DNA from: Paenibacillus macerans
GTDB lineage: Bacteria; Bacillota; Bacilli; Paenibacillales; Paenibacillaceae
Length of the DNA stretch: 64,000 nt
Assembly: GCF_023715465.1 (NCBI RefSeq)
Contig: NZ_JAMBOE010000006.1
Location: 124,001 to 188,000, forward strand
Reading direction: 5' to 3'
Made by a program: the position numbers and the translations under genes
In this document: piece by piece, positions 39,855 to 49,083 of the stretch
How the letters are laid out: each line of letters begins with the position of its first letter
How positions within the stretch are numbered: position 1 is the stretch's first letter
The notes under the pieces: model-generated
What the model saw: the letters and a program-made list of their open reading frames with translations, nothing else
The model's database searches: none
What the model was told of the DNA's origin: nothing

Positions 39855-42800
39855 ATGTCCCAGTTTTCAATACGCCGTCCCGTAACCGTCTTTATGCTGG
39901 TTGTGGCTTTGTTGATCGGGGGCGGTATTTTTGGGTCAAAGCTGCCGGTGGAACAGATGCCGGAGCTTCAGTTTCCTGTTGTGGCCGTTGTCACAAGCAT
40001 ACCAGGGGCTACGCCATCTGAAGTCGAGGAGTTGGTGACCAAGCCCATTGAAAAAAACCTTGCGTCCGTAGAGAACATAGATACGGTTAGTTCTCAATCG
40101 CAGGAAGCCTCATCCATGGTCATGCTCCAGTTCAACTGGGGGACAGATCTGGATCAGGCTAGTTTGGATATCCGGGATAAGTTGGACGGAGTCAGGGGCG
40201 CTTTGCCTGATTCGGCTAATTCTCCCAGACTATTGAAGCTTGATGTAAATGCTAGTCCTATTATCAATCTTGCGTTTACAGGAGATCAGGATGTCAATTC
40301 CCTAAGGCCAATCGCGGAAGACATTATTCAGCCCGAGCTTGAAAGAATAGCGGGTGTGGCGTCCGTAAGCGTGGCAGGCGGACAAGACAGATTGATTCGC
40401 GTAAATTTGGATCCCGCCAAGCTCGAAAGTTATGGAATCACCTTGGATCAGGTAAGTCAAGCACTGGCCGCCAATAACCAATCGGGTTCTGCCGGTGCTG
40501 TAAGAAAGGGTAACTCGGAAATTCAAATACGTGTTGATGGCGAGTACCGGGCCGTTCCGGAAATGAGAGAAATTCCGATTGCAGCGGGATCAGGGAGCGT
40601 TAAACTTAAAGATATAGCTACAGTAGAGGATTCTTTCGAAGATGTAACCTCCATTTCTACATACAATGGGCACCCGAGCATCAATATTGGGGTTACTAAA
40701 GCATCCGGCGGCAACACTTTGCAGATCGCGAATGCTGTAAAGGAAAGGCTGGATTCGATTCGGCAGGAACTGCCGGAAGGAACCAAGCTTGAGCTTGTAA
40801 CGGATGCCTCCGAGCCGATCCATGACTCGGTTAACCTGTTAGTAGAGCACGCTATTCTTGGCCTTATTATCGCATCCGCCATTCTCTTGTTGTTCCTGAA
40901 CAGCGTCCGCTCAACCATCATTGCGGCTGTTGTAATTCCAATTTCGTTTGTGGCCACTTTCTTAATGATGTACTTCACAGGCCAGACGATCAATATTATA
41001 TCGCTCGCCGGTTTGCTCCTGGGCCTGGGTTCATTTGTGGACTTCGCGGTCGTTATTATCGAGAATATTTTCAGGCAGCGGCATGAGGGGAAAAGCATGC
41101 TGCAGGGCGCAATCGATGGCTCCAAGCAGGTCGGCAATGCCGTTATGGCATCAGCGCTTGCGCAGATCGTTGTCTTTTTGCCGATTGTATTCACAGAAGG
41201 GATCGCAGGCGAGTTATTTAAGCCGCTCGCTTTGACGATTATTTTCTCTCACATCGCAGCATTGCTTGTTTCCCTGTTGATCGTTCCGATGCTCAGTTCA
41301 CGCTGGTTGCCGAAACTTCCGGACGAGTCGGTGTATACCTCGGGTACCTATCGGGGATTCAATCCAATCGTATGGTTCAATATCGGGTTCGAAAAGTTCA
41401 AAAACGGCTACAGCAAGACGTTGGAATGGAGCATCCATCACAGAAAAAGTGTGCTCATTATAACAATTCTTATGTTTATAGGTGCAGGCGCTTTAACTCC
41501 TTTGGTTAAGTCTGAGTTTATCCCGGCTCAAGATGTGGGACAGTTCAGTGTATCGGTGACATTGCCGGATGGAACCAAGCTGGAGGAAACAAACAAAGTT
41601 GTCCAGCAAATTGAGAAAGAAATCATAGGCATCCCTGAATTGGATAAAATGTCGGCAAGTGTAGGTTCGGCAGGAGGATTCAGCTTTGGTAGTCCGACGA
41701 ACGCGGCTACATTGGATGTGACGCTGGTTGATGAACGTTCACGTTCAACGGATCAAATCGTTTCCGAACTCCGGAAAAAAATCACCAATATTCCGGATGC
41801 GAAAGTAACCCTTACGGCGGGTGAAAGTTTTTCCGCTGGTGCAGCCGTTCAAATCAACCTCAAAGGCGACGATATGGAGGTGCTGCGGGAGCTTTCGGAT
41901 CAACTTGTCAGAGGAGTAAGCGATGTTCCGGGAGCGGTTAACGTTAAGAGTTCACTAGACGACGCTCGCGAGGAATTCCAAGTCGTCGTTAACCGTCAGT
42001 TGGCTGCAGAGTATGGGCTGTCTACATCACAGATATTGTCGGCGGTGCGTACTTCATTCAATGGGTCGGTTGCTACGGCCTACCGCACTGGAGACGATGA
42101 AATTGATGTTAAGATTTCTATGCCTGAGCAGTTCAAGGAAGATGCCTCTTATCTTGAGACTTTGCGGATTACCACGCCGCGGGGCATTGACGTACCATTA
42201 TCTTCAGTTTCAAGTCTGAAGCGTGCCGAGGTTCCTGTCACCATCACCCGGGAAAATCAGACCCGTCAGGTTCAGGTTACGGCAGCCGTTGAAGGCAGAG
42301 ATATGGTCAGTGTTAACCAGGATGTAGCCAAACTGCTGAATCAACTGTCGATGCCTGATGGTTATACAGTGGATACCGGCGGCGGACAAGAAGAACAAAT
42401 GATGGAGTCTTTTACGAGTCTAGCTCTTGCCCTTCTGATTTCCGTCCTCCTGATTTACATGGTTATGGCCGGACAGTTTGAATCTATGTTTACACCATTT
42501 GTCATTATGTTCTCGATCCCGCCAACGTTCATAGGTGTTGTTCTGGGATTGATTTTGACAGGGACCGCCTTGAGTATCATGGCCTTTATCGGGTATATCA
42601 TGCTCGCCGGACTTGTTGTTAACAATGCGATTGTCTTGATTGACTTTGTTATTCAGCTCCGTAAAGAGGGGATGGATCGCGAGAAGGCGATCCTGCATGC
42701 GGCGTCCGAACGGCTGCGGCCGATTCTGATGACGATGCTGGCGACGGTGCTTGCGATGGTGCCGATGGTCGTCTCCAGCGACCCGGCAAATGAGACTATG

Positions 42801-42989
42801 GCACCTATGGCGGTTGTCGTTGTATTTGGTCTTGCTTTTGGGTCTATCATTACGTTGATTCTGATCCCTGTCGTATATATTTTGCTCGATAATATTACAG
42901 TTAGACGCAATAACCGCAAATTGAAACGCCAGCAGAAAAGAGAAGCAAAGAAGCAGGCGAAACTTGAGCAAGGCAGTTTGCAGGTCTAA
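39855..42989 (+). CDS. RND-family efflux permease (AcrB/SwrC type)
   Basis: The 1044-residue membrane pump has twelve predicted helices and two large extracytoplasmic domains. The order is helix 1 (about 10-28), the porter loop with PGATPSEVEELVTKPIEKNL, helices 2-6 (about 330-480), helix 7 (about 535), a second porter loop and helices 8-12 (about 850-1015). The proton-relay aspartate in helix 4 is D396 (GSFVDFAVVIIEN); the next residue is Phe, where AcrB has a second Asp. It would export drugs, lipopeptides or other amphiphiles driven by protons. GTGGGGGTGG precedes the ATG. The adaptor gene follows after 34 bp. Confidence 0.93.
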   Translation: MSQFSIRRPVTVFMLVVALLIGGGIFGSKLPVEQMPELQFPVVAVVTSIPGATPSEVEELVTKPIEKNLASVENIDTVSSQSQEASSMVMLQFNWGTDLDQASLDIRDKLDGVRGALPDSANSPRLLKLDVNASPIINLAFTGDQDVNSLRPIAEDIIQPELERIAGVASVSVAGGQDRLIRVNLDPAKLESYGITLDQVSQALAANNQSGSAGAVRKGNSEIQIRVDGEYRAVPEMREIPIAAGSGSVKLKDIATVEDSFEDVTSISTYNGHPSINIGVTKASGGNTLQIANAVKERLDSIRQELPEGTKLELVTDASEPIHDSVNLLVEHAILGLIIASAILLLFLNSVRSTIIAAVVIPISFVATFLMMYFTGQTINIISLAGLLLGLGSFVDFAVVIIENIFRQRHEGKSMLQGAIDGSKQVGNAVMASALAQIVVFLPIVFTEGIAGELFKPLALTIIFSHIAALLVSLLIVPMLSSRWLPKLPDESVYTSGTYRGFNPIVWFNIGFEKFKNGYSKTLEWSIHHRKSVLIITILMFIGAGALTPLVKSEFIPAQDVGQFSVSVTLPDGTKLEETNKVVQQIEKEIIGIPELDKMSASVGSAGGFSFGSPTNAATLDVTLVDERSRSTDQIVSELRKKITNIPDAKVTLTAGESFSAGAAVQINLKGDDMEVLRELSDQLVRGVSDVPGAVNVKSSLDDAREEFQVVVNRQLAAEYGLSTSQILSAVRTSFNGSVATAYRTGDDEIDVKISMPEQFKEDASYLETLRITTPRGIDVPLSSVSSLKRAEVPVTITRENQTRQVQVTAAVEGRDMVSVNQDVAKLLNQLSMPDGYTVDTGGGQEEQMMESFTSLALALLISVLLIYMVMAGQFESMFTPFVIMFSIPPTFIGVVLGLILTGTALSIMAFIGYIMLAGLVVNNAIVLIDFVIQLRKEGMDREKAILHAASERLRPILMTMLATVLAMVPMVVSSDPANETMAPMAVVVVFGLAFGSIITLILIPVVYILLDNITVRRNNRKLKRQQKREAKKQAKLEQGSLQV

Positions 42990-43023
42990 TAGATAAAGCG
43001 GGACATAGTGAGGTGGGAAAACC

Positions 43024-44376
43024 ATGAATAAAAAAAGTGTAGTAATATTGTTATCGGCCTTGGCTTTATCAGTGGCGTTGGCCGGCTGCTCAGGAGGCCA
43101 GCCTCCTGCAGCCGCACCAGCGGAACAAGCGGCCGTGTCTGTTGAGGTCGGGAAGGTAACCAGGGGCAGTATTGAAGCTGAAGCAGGTGTTGTCGGCACA
43201 CTGGCTCCCAACAAAACCATTCAGGTAGCTCCAAAGATCAATGGTACAATTGCAAGCATCAATTTGAAAATCGGGCAGACCGTTACAAAAGGCCAAGTTT
43301 TGTTTACGCTGGATCAAAAGAATATTCGCGACAGCATCAAGCAGTCCGAGGAATCTTATAATGTTGCGCTTGCTAACCTGAAGCAAGCGCAGAGCAGTAC
43401 GGAGCAATCGATTCAACAGGCGGAATCCGGCGTTGATCAGGCTAAAGCCGCCCTTGATCAGCAGCAAAGCTCTATAGATACGGCGAAAAACACAATTAAG
43501 GATGCAGAGACCTCTTTGAAGGACGCACAAAACGCCCTGAACCGTACACAGCAGCTATTTGCGGCAGGCGCTGTATCCCAGTCCGAACTGGAACAGGCAC
43601 AGACGGCAGCAAGGCAGGCCCAAACCAGGCTGGACAATGCAAAGCTGACGTTGAGCAACGCTCAAACTTCATTGGAAAGTGCGCAAACGACATATCAAAA
43701 CGCCTTAAAATCACTTGAACTGGCCCGTAAAGGAGCCGGTATTGATGTGGCTAAGGCCAATGTTGAACAGTTGCGCTCCGCTCTTGAGACAGCTCGCACC
43801 CAGTTGGATGACGCTACGGTTAAAGCACCCATGTCCGGAACGCTTTCGGTTGTCAACGGCAATGTTGGACAGATTGTGAGTCCTCAGTCACCCGTTGTCA
43901 CGATTGCAAATACCAATCCGATTCTTGTGAAAGTAAATTTGTCCGAGTCTGAAATGATGAAGGTTAAAGTCGGTTCCTCCGTGACAGTAGGCATTCCTTC
44001 CGTCGACAAGAGAATTAACGCCAAGGTTACGGCGATCAACTCTGTCATGGATCAGGATCTGAAGGCTTATCCTGTTGAAATCTCTATAGAGAATTCTTCT
44101 AATACACTTAAGGCAGGCATGGTAGCCAATGTGTATATCCAATCCGGGGCAGGGGAAGGGCTGCTCGTTCCGCAAGCCGCTGTTACTGAAAAGGCGGGTG
44201 TAAAGTACGTCTATATCATCGAAGGAAATGCTGCAAAACAAGTGAAAATTCAGACAGGAGAAGAGAGCGCCGAGCAGGTGGAAGTGACCGAAGGGCTCTC
44301 GGAGGGGCAACAAATCGTCGTTAAGGGTGCAGTTATGCTTACTGACGGCGCCAAGGTCACCATTTTAAATCAGTAA
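43024..44376 (+). CDS. RND efflux adaptor lipoprotein (membrane fusion protein)
   Basis: The 450-residue lipoprotein adaptor has a signal peptide ending LAGC (lipidated C22). Lipoyl and barrel half-domains flank a helical hairpin of about 130 residues (roughly 100-240, rich in Ala, Gln and Ser), and a C-terminal membrane-proximal domain follows. At the hairpin tip is R174-x3-L178-x6-S185 (RTQQLFAAGAVS), the RLS motif by which AcrA and MacA dock to TolC. That motif is unexpected in a cell without an outer membrane and points to a TolC-like partner, encoded at 47.4 kb. It surely works with the permease encoded just upstream. Confidence 0.93.
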   Translation: MNKKSVVILLSALALSVALAGCSGGQPPAAAPAEQAAVSVEVGKVTRGSIEAEAGVVGTLAPNKTIQVAPKINGTIASINLKIGQTVTKGQVLFTLDQKNIRDSIKQSEESYNVALANLKQAQSSTEQSIQQAESGVDQAKAALDQQQSSIDTAKNTIKDAETSLKDAQNALNRTQQLFAAGAVSQSELEQAQTAARQAQTRLDNAKLTLSNAQTSLESAQTTYQNALKSLELARKGAGIDVAKANVEQLRSALETARTQLDDATVKAPMSGTLSVVNGNVGQIVSPQSPVVTIANTNPILVKVNLSESEMMKVKVGSSVTVGIPSVDKRINAKVTAINSVMDQDLKAYPVEISIENSSNTLKAGMVANVYIQSGAGEGLLVPQAAVTEKAGVKYVYIIEGNAAKQVKIQTGEESAEQVEVTEGLSEGQQIVVKGAVMLTDGAKVTILNQ

Positions 44377-44693
44377 TAATGTCTCCTTGTTTGGCATATC
44401 TTTGTATGTCATTACCTTTTCCGGGCAGAATGATGCGTTTTAGAACCCCTTTCCGTATCATTCTGCACCTCCTTATTTATGTAGATATTAGGAGATGTAG
44501 GAAATAATTGCTGGATGACGCTAGATAAGCCTTTAGAGTATAATTATAACTGTAAGAAGGGTGAATACATACTTTTTAAAAAAATCAAAAACTTTTTTAA
44601 AAGTATCGCAACTTTTCGAACTCCAAAACGTCTAATTGTGTGAGTATGGTACAGATGATTACAATTTCAAAAGACAAAATATGATAAAAAATC

Positions 44694-44722
44694 TTTACGG
44701 CGTTGTAATCACATTGTATAAT
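44694..44722 (+). promoter_or_regulatory. Promoter of the abundant stalk-domain surface protein
   Basis: TTTACG and TATAAT are separated by exactly 17 bp. The -10 lies about 120 bp before the first start codon, giving a long untranslated leader. That leader contains a TCTGTGA/TCACAGA hairpin (44775-44793), which could be an operator or an mRNA-stabilising stem. The 320 bp between the adaptor gene and this promoter hold no gene. Confidence 0.6.
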
Positions 44723-44842
44723 ACTGGAGTAAGTTGTGAGTTTTTCGCCTGCTTCATTATTTTGGTTTCAAGCTTCTGTGATATTGTCACAGATATCATT
44801 TTATAAGAGTTGCATCAACACTCGGAAAGGAGGTGTAACGAC

Positions 44843-47263
44843 ATGAGTGACATGACTCGACACAAAGAAAATAATAATGTAATTGATGATGTTCAAGGAG
44901 GAGAAAAAAAGGTTATGACAAAGTTTAACAAAAGAATTATTAACGTGCTTGCTACAGCAACATTGGTTGCCGGTGTAGCGGCGCCTGTAACAGCAATTAT
45001 TGCTCCATCCGCTGTTGAAGCTGCCAGCAATGGTGACATTACGGTTCTGAGCACGCCGAGCGTAGTTAATAATGGTAAAGCACAGCGCGTGGGCAGCGTC
45101 AAATTTGAGATTCCTAAGTACTCTACCCTTCATAAAGGCGATCAGCTTAATATTAGTCTGCCGTTTGATATGCAGGAAGACACTAGCGTCACAGAAACTA
45201 CTTACCACACTATTAAGGGACGTGACTTCGCTGCGTTTAACGGTGTGAAGGCAGCAAATACCTTGAAATTGGCTAATCCTGGTGCTGCCTCCTCAGATTC
45301 TCTTACAGATAATGATTTTGTAGTTATGCAAAGTTCCGGTGCAAGTACAATTGCAATTGAATACGTTGGTGAAGGTGTGGTTCTTGATAAAGACCCTGCA
45401 GTCTTCTCGCTGGAACTCGGTGGTTTGATCATTGACAGCAGTAAGGAAGCTAAGGTTGAATTTACGGCTCCTGGAAGCAGTCCTTTCCCGGCTGGTTCTA
45501 AAATTGTTGCTACAGTTGCTAAAAATAAAAACAGTCTTAACGTGTCTTTTGGCAGCTTGGATACATCGAATGAGAGATTTGATCCTAAGATCGTCATCGA
45601 GGAGCCTTATGCTGGTGCATTGGATGCAAACACTGAATTAAGAATTAAACTGCCTAATGGATATGTTTGGGTCGACAATAATAAAGCGCGCAAACTTATG
45701 TTCGGTGATTTTAAACCTGAGTGGCTTAATGTCGCACAAGACAAAGATGGTCAAGAACTGGTTATTACGGTTAAAACTGATGCCGCTACAAAGGCAGCAG
45801 TGGAAGCGCGCAATAACAATGCCAATAAAATTGAGACCAGAATTGAAATTCCTTACGACTTCAGAGTTGATGATTCCACAAAAGTCAAGAAAGGCGATAT
45901 CATTGCTCGCCTGAGCGGCAGAACTTCCGCTAACATTTCTGAAGCCAAAATCGGTACTTATGGTGAATATGAATCCACGCTGAAGGCTGAAGATGCACCT
46001 ACTTTGGTTTCCGGCCAAGATGAACAGAGAATTGCCGATTTCCATATTACTGAGACTGTTGGTGACAGTATCGTAACTGGCTCGAACGGACGTTATCTTG
46101 AACTGACGCTGCCGGAGGGTGCTAGATGGCAGGATGAGTATGAATGGGATATTGACGGTAAGAATAAGTCTACAAAACCTAATGCCCTTCCTACTGTAAC
46201 AGACGAAGGTTTGACATTGACGTTTGAAGGCTTTACAGGAAATAACAATCGTACAGCCAAATACTTGGTGAAGCGCGACACTGGTAATACGGATGCAGCG
46301 ACGCTCGACTTCGAAGACCTTGAAGTAGCTTTGGCTCCTGACTTCACCGGCGATTTGAAAATTTCGGTTGGCGGTTCCGCAGGAGTTAAAGGGGACGTTG
46401 TAGTAGCTAAGGCTGTTGCTCCGGTTACTGCGCAAGTAGCATCGGCTCCTGATGTCATTATCGGTGCACGCGAACAAAAGGCCGGTGATTTCACCATCAC
46501 TGAAGGTAAACTTGGCGCTTTGGTGGACGATGGCGAAGTTCGTTTGGTTCTGCCGGATGGCGTTAAATTTGCAAGCACACCGACGGTTAAAGTATCTGGC
46601 GGGGACCTGATTATCAATAATGTTAGAAGATCGAGCGATGACACGACTGTAATCTTCGACGTTGAGGGCGAAAGTGATGTGGCTAGCACGATTTCCGTAT
46701 CGGATGTTAACGTTATCCTTGACCGTACTGTTCCGGAAGGAAAAGTTGAACTGTCCGTTGAAGGCGATGCTGTATCCGAAACTCAAAAGTATTCGAATTG
46801 GAAAGATAACAAAGCGGTAGCAAAAGCAATTATCGCTAAAGTTTCTACTCCGGCACCGGTTGAAGAATCCAAAGGTAATACTGTATCTATTTTCAAAATC
46901 GGTAGCACGAGCTACACTGTAAATGGCGCAACTTATACAGCCGACGTTGCTCCTTACATCGAGAACGGACGCACTTTCCTGCCTGTTCGTTACGTAGCCG
47001 ATGCTCTGGGTGTTGCTCCACAAAACATTAAGTTTGATAAGAAGACTTCCACAGTCACGCTGTTGAAAGGTGACCGTATCGTACAAATCAAACTGAAAAC
47101 TAACATCCTGACGGTTAACGGTGCAGCAATTAACATGGACGTTAAAGCAATCACCAAGAACAACCGTACGGTTCTGCCTATCAGCTGGGTAGGTCAAGCT
47201 TTGGGAGCAGATATCAAATGGGACAAAGATACTAACACAGTTACGGTAACACAAGCAAAATAA
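44843..47263 (+). CDS. Secreted surface protein with C-terminal stalk (copper amine oxidase N-like) domain
   Basis: The 806-residue protein (782 from the second start) has a signal peptide (MTKFNKRIINVLATATLVAG, cleavage near VEAAS). About 600 residues of beta-rich repeats follow, then a C-terminal stalk domain with two copies of the NGRTFLPVRYVADALG / NNRTVLPISWVGQALG type. It has two in-frame starts: ATG at 44843, seven bases from AAAGGAGGTG, and ATG at 44915, behind AAGGAGGAG. A 24-residue charged extension would precede the signal peptide if the first is used. Strong ribosome sites and a long leader suggest very high expression, as for S-layer or wall proteins. Its exact function is unknown. 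Confidence 0.85.
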   Translation: MSDMTRHKENNNVIDDVQGGEKKVMTKFNKRIINVLATATLVAGVAAPVTAIIAPSAVEAASNGDITVLSTPSVVNNGKAQRVGSVKFEIPKYSTLHKGDQLNISLPFDMQEDTSVTETTYHTIKGRDFAAFNGVKAANTLKLANPGAASSDSLTDNDFVVMQSSGASTIAIEYVGEGVVLDKDPAVFSLELGGLIIDSSKEAKVEFTAPGSSPFPAGSKIVATVAKNKNSLNVSFGSLDTSNERFDPKIVIEEPYAGALDANTELRIKLPNGYVWVDNNKARKLMFGDFKPEWLNVAQDKDGQELVITVKTDAATKAAVEARNNNANKIETRIEIPYDFRVDDSTKVKKGDIIARLSGRTSANISEAKIGTYGEYESTLKAEDAPTLVSGQDEQRIADFHITETVGDSIVTGSNGRYLELTLPEGARWQDEYEWDIDGKNKSTKPNALPTVTDEGLTLTFEGFTGNNNRTAKYLVKRDTGNTDAATLDFEDLEVALAPDFTGDLKISVGGSAGVKGDVVVAKAVAPVTAQVASAPDVIIGAREQKAGDFTITEGKLGALVDDGEVRLVLPDGVKFASTPTVKVSGGDLIINNVRRSSDDTTVIFDVEGESDVASTISVSDVNVILDRTVPEGKVELSVEGDAVSETQKYSNWKDNKAVAKAIIAKVSTPAPVEESKGNTVSIFKIGSTSYTVNGATYTADVAPYIENGRTFLPVRYVADALGVAPQNIKFDKKTSTVTLLKGDRIVQIKLKTNILTVNGAAINMDVKAITKNNRTVLPISWVGQALGADIKWDKDTNTVTVTQAK

Positions 47264-47311
47264 GAACCGCTATCGCTGGTTCTAACGTCTTATGAATAAT
47301 GAAAAAGGGGT

Positions 47312-47337
47312 TCCTATTAGGGGAGCCCTTTTTTCAT
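47312..47337 (+). terminator. Terminator after the stalk-domain surface protein gene
   Basis: GGG-TTCC and GGGGAGCCC-type arms form an imperfect stem around TATTA, followed by six T residues, 45 bp after the stop codon. Confidence 0.65.
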
Positions 47338-47424
47338 AGTATTTCCCGCAATACAGGTTTTATTCATTATGGAATCGTAATAAGTCTACAATCAACAATA
47401 TAGTGTAAGGAGGAGTGGTATGAG

Positions 47425-48948
47425 ATGAAACGACTGGGCTCGGCTTTAGTTTCCACAGCACTGTTGTCTTCCGTTGTAGTGGGTGCAGCTTCTGCGCAAT
47501 CGGCTAAGGATATTCATGTAACCCTCAATGGAATAACTCAGACATTTAGTCAACAACCCATTCAAAGCAATCATGTAACCTTGGTTCCGATGCGGGCTCT
47601 GTTTGAATCGCTTGGCGCTCAAGTTGATTATGATACTGCTAGCGGATTAATTACTGCAACCAAGGGTACGGACACCATTGAATTGAAAGTGAATAATACT
47701 ACCGCTCACAAGAACGGTCAATCGATTACTTTGGAGACGCCCGCTAAACTCATAAATGGATCTGCCTACGTACCGTTACGTTTTGTCGGGGAATCGTTCG
47801 GCGCTAAAGTGGATTGGGATAAAGCAACTTCAACCATCCAAATTGAGCTGCCTGTGAAGACAGAAAGTGAACAAAGCAGTTCAAATCCTGCTCCTATTGT
47901 CCCTGTTACAACTACGGAAGCCATTTATGAGACCAACACGGAGCCGCTGGCCTATGAAGACGCTGTCGCTCTTGCGGTCGCCAACAGCAATATAATCAAG
48001 ATGCAGGAGAAATCGCTTAAGGCAGATGACAATAAGTTGGAAGACACCGCCGATAGCATCGATTTTATCCCTACTCCCGGTCCGAACGGCAATCCTGAAG
48101 CAAAAGTCGCTTTTAATAATTACAGCCAGGCGCAAATAAGCTACCTGATATCCAAGAAAAACTTAGAGGTGGCCAAAGAGAGCATGGCTTACAAAGTTAA
48201 AAAAAGCTATAATGCTATCATTAACGCCATTGAGGATAAGCGCTTGGCCGATCTCAACGTAACAGATGCAGAATGGAAGCTGCGCATTGCACAGACCAAG
48301 TTGTCGAATCAAATGGCCAGCGAATATGAAGTAACCCAAGCGCAGAATACGTTGGCCCAGACTAAAGCTGCGCAGGAAGTAGCGGCTAAGGCTCTGGATG
48401 AAGCCTATCGAACTTTAAATGCGTTAATAGGCTATAAAGCGGATCAGAAGTATGAAGTAACCGATCATCCCAAATTTGAAGTATTTGAAGATAATGTGGA
48501 CGCTCATATTGGCCGGGTTCAAGCCGACAGCCCTCCCGTGTGGAAGGCTGAACGAGAGGTTGAGCAGGCTGATCTGAACGTTAATTATTTTACTTTCGCC
48601 ATTGGGAAAACGATCAATGCTTATGAAAATACAAAAATCGGCGTTGATGTGAAAAAGATTAGTACATCTGAAGCCAAGAAACAACTTGAAGATGCCATCC
48701 GGCAAACCTATGATCAAATTAAACAGCTTGAAACTCAATACACTCAGCTTCAGGCTTCCTTAACAAGCGCTACTGACGCCCTGAACGTAGTACAAAAACG
48801 TTATGAACTGGGCATGGCGACTCAATATGAAGTGTTTCAAGCACAGCTTCAATTGGAAAGCTTGAAACAAAAAATATCTGCCATCGTCACAGGTCTGGAT
48901 AGCGCCAAACTGGTCTATGAGAAACCGTGGATTGCAGTGCCAGAATAA
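47425..48948 (+). CDS. Stalk domain fused to a TolC-like helical domain
   Basis: The 507-residue secreted protein has a signal peptide (cleavage near AASAQ). A stalk domain follows at about 28-140, with two repeats ending VPMRALFESLGA and VPLRFVGESFGA, then a Pro/Thr linker. From about 175 a TolC/outer-membrane-efflux-like region starts with LAYEDAVALAVANSN and contains two long helical repeats (about 240-330 and 415-500). The second has the family pattern VVQKRYELGMATQYEVFQAQLQL. Segments that would form TolC's beta-barrel look short or absent, which fits a cell without an outer membrane. AAGGAGGAG precedes the ATG. It is the probable third part of the RND pump encoded upstream. Confidence 0.85.
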   Translation: MKRLGSALVSTALLSSVVVGAASAQSAKDIHVTLNGITQTFSQQPIQSNHVTLVPMRALFESLGAQVDYDTASGLITATKGTDTIELKVNNTTAHKNGQSITLETPAKLINGSAYVPLRFVGESFGAKVDWDKATSTIQIELPVKTESEQSSSNPAPIVPVTTTEAIYETNTEPLAYEDAVALAVANSNIIKMQEKSLKADDNKLEDTADSIDFIPTPGPNGNPEAKVAFNNYSQAQISYLISKKNLEVAKESMAYKVKKSYNAIINAIEDKRLADLNVTDAEWKLRIAQTKLSNQMASEYEVTQAQNTLAQTKAAQEVAAKALDEAYRTLNALIGYKADQKYEVTDHPKFEVFEDNVDAHIGRVQADSPPVWKAEREVEQADLNVNYFTFAIGKTINAYENTKIGVDVKKISTSEAKKQLEDAIRQTYDQIKQLETQYTQLQASLTSATDALNVVQKRYELGMATQYEVFQAQLQLESLKQKISAIVTGLDSAKLVYEKPWIAVPE

Positions 48949-49083
48949 AATATTTCTATCACACAGAATGAATAAATTTTCGGAGGTGGAAGCAGTGCTT
49001 TCGCCTCGTTTTTTGTTTATACGAAACATTTTTTATCTAAAAACGTCTAAATAATTAATAATGCTAAACGGGGAGGAGACATT

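Noticed and set aside
45638..47254. A 538-codon open frame on the minus strand opposite the stalk-domain surface protein
   Set aside because: It is Asn, Arg and Phe-rich with no recognisable domain and lies fully opposite a gene with a signal peptide, clear domains and strong ribosome sites.
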